Shown here: piece after piece, positions 6,291 to 6,779 of the stretch
Layout: each line of letters opens with the position of its first letter
How positions within the stretch are numbered: the stretch's first letter is position 1
Origin: Acidobacteriota bacterium
Lineage (GTDB): Bacteria > Acidobacteriota > Vicinamibacteria > Vicinamibacterales > UBA2999
Assembly (NCBI GenBank): GCA_020851835.1
Contig: JADZBZ010000049.1
Location: forward strand, 1 to 6,779
Direction of reading: 5' to 3'
Length of the DNA: 6,779 nt
Notes under the pieces: generated by a model
The model's database searches: none
Told to the model about the DNA's origin: nothing
What the model saw: only the letters and a program-made list of their open reading frames with translations
Position numbers and translations under genes: made by a program

Positions 6291-6485
6291 GATGCCCGCA
6301 GCCGTAGCAAGAGCGATGCCGCGGGCGCGGCACGGGGCAGAAAGCCCCCGGCCCCGGTGAATGGGGGCGAGGGGTTCGACGCCCGTCACTCCGGGTCCGG
6401 GGGCGCGTACGCCGCGCACGAGTCCGTGTGCCGGCCCGATGCCCGGCGCAACCCCGCGCCAGGCGCCGTGCCGTCCCGCCGACAC
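6291..6485 (-). other. Intergenic leader between the response regulator and flgB
   Basis: This is 195 bases of very GC-rich sequence with no recognisable gene. The open minus-strand frame running through it has only Gly/Arg/Pro-rich translation, as expected for random high-GC DNA. It contains short GC-rich inverted repeats. One example is GGGGC/GCCCC on the minus strand around a TTTCT loop (6334-6348). None is followed by a T-run, so no intrinsic terminator is supported. If the flagellar operon has its own promoter, this is the only gap upstream of flgB in the window large enough to hold it. Confidence 0.5.
6306..6321 (-). promoter_or_regulatory. Weak candidate sigma-54 (-24/-12) element upstream of flgB
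   Basis: The minus strand reads CGGCATCGCTCTTGCT from 6321 to 6306. Compared with the sigma-54 consensus TGGCACG-N4-TTGCW, it keeps the GG (6320-6319) and GC (6308-6307) separated by exactly ten bases, and has GGCA and TTGCT. It mismatches at the leading T and at two positions between the two elements. Against it, predicted transcription would start near 6296, only about six bases before the flgB GTG, and GG-N10-GC matches are frequent by chance in DNA this GC-rich. A second look-alike, TGGCGCGGGGTTGC at 6461-6448, has one base too few between GG and GC. Sigma-54 control of rod and hook genes is known in several phyla, which gives some prior support. Confidence 0.22.
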
Positions 6486-6779
6486 TCAGCGTCGGGGCGA
6501 CGACGCTCCCACGGCCGTGCCGAGGCACGACTCGATCCGCGCCAGCGCCGACTCGATCGCCGCCAGCCGGTCTTCCACCACCGTCAGCGACGAGAACGCC
6601 AGCCGATCGCTCATCCGCTGCCCCGCAGAAACCAAACGGCGGTTCTCCTCCTCGAGCGAAGCCCGATCGGTAATCCGCTGCAGGATCACCTCGAGCTGGC
6701 CCAGGGAAAAGGGCTTGGGCAGGTAGTCATAGGCCCCGCCGCGGACGGCCTGGATGGCCGAATCGAGCGAGGCGTAGCC
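6486..6779 (-). CDS. Response regulator, receiver-domain C-terminus plus short coiled-coil tail (5' end outside the window)
   Basis: Visible are the last 97 codons, ending in TGA at 6488-6486. The first 32 residues are the end of a CheY-like receiver of the NtrC/FlgR type. They start at GYASLDSAIQAVRGGAYDYL and continue PKPFSLGQLEVI, with the conserved lysine of the KPF motif at visible residue 22. The phosphoacceptor aspartate and the switch Thr/Ser lie beyond the edge. Next comes LEEENRRL and then a heptad-like, probably coiled-coil segment (about visible residues 38-85), ending GASSPRR. No sigma-54 AAA+ ATPase domain (GESGTGKE-type Walker A) and no helix-turn-helix is present before the stop, and none is visible in other frames downstream, where flgB lies. 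It is therefore not a complete NtrC-type activator. It may act through protein-protein contacts of the tail. Its partner kinase is not in the window. Confidence 0.85.
   Translation of the reverse strand, partial: GYASLDSAIQAVRGGAYDYLPKPFSLGQLEVILQRITDRASLEEENRRLVSAGQRMSDRLAFSSLTVVEDRLAAIESALARIESCLGTAVGASSPRR

Noticed and set aside
6334..6348. GC-rich hairpin (GGGGC-TTTCT-GCCCC) as a terminator after the response-regulator gene
   Set aside because: The stem is only five base pairs and no T-run follows on the minus strand; such short GC stems arise easily in this composition.
6446..6461. TGGCGCGGGGTTGC on the minus strand as a sigma-54 promoter
   Set aside because: Only nine bases separate the GG and GC instead of ten, a spacing change that normally abolishes sigma-54 recognition.
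6291..6485. 65-residue N-terminal extension of FlgB
   Set aside because: Gly/Pro/Arg-rich translation of intergenic DNA. FlgB proteins begin about 30 residues before the GNLAN motif, which fits the GTG at 6290.

Overview
The window is a high-GC stretch that reads almost entirely from the minus strand and carries one compact flagellar basal-body cluster. In transcription order, from high to low coordinates, it holds the end of a response-regulator gene, then flgB, flgC, fliE, fliF, fliG, fliH, fliI and the first 128 codons of fliJ, which runs off the left edge. Each flagellar gene is identified from family motifs in its own translation. The long plus-strand open frames are antisense shadows.

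Layout. 6486-6779: C-terminal part of a response regulator whose receiver domain is followed only by a short coiled-coil-like tail. 6291-6485: a 195-base GC-rich gap with no convincing gene and a weak sigma-54-like element. 5137-6290: flgB, flgC and fliE, the proximal rod proteins and the rod/MS-ring adaptor, spaced 2-3 bases apart. 5064-5136: a 73-base gap filled largely by a degenerate 15-base tandem repeat that is clearly less GC-rich than its surroundings. 391-5063: fliF, fliG, fliH and fliI, encoding the MS ring, the rotor/switch protein, and the export ATPase with its regulator. They are separated by 6 bases or overlap by 11. 1-385: fliJ, the export ATPase stalk protein.

How they work together. 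FliF forms the membrane ring on which FliG assembles. FliH, FliI and FliJ form the cytoplasmic ATPase complex of the flagellar type III export gate. FliE, FlgB and FlgC are among the first export substrates and build the base of the rod on the FliF ring. The cluster therefore encodes the earliest structural stage of the flagellum. The close spacing and overlaps suggest co-transcription and translational coupling.

Organism. The gene order flgBC-fliEFGHIJ is widespread. High GC, a receiver-only regulator in front of flgB and the CGATTG-type spacer repeat make me favour an Acidobacteriota bacterium (Vicinamibacteria-like), but this is from memory and could be another high-GC diderm. I see no mobile element, CRISPR array, tRNA or rRNA, and no clearly new system. 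The points most worth a second look are the regulator's architecture, the fliE-fliF repeat and the flgB leader.
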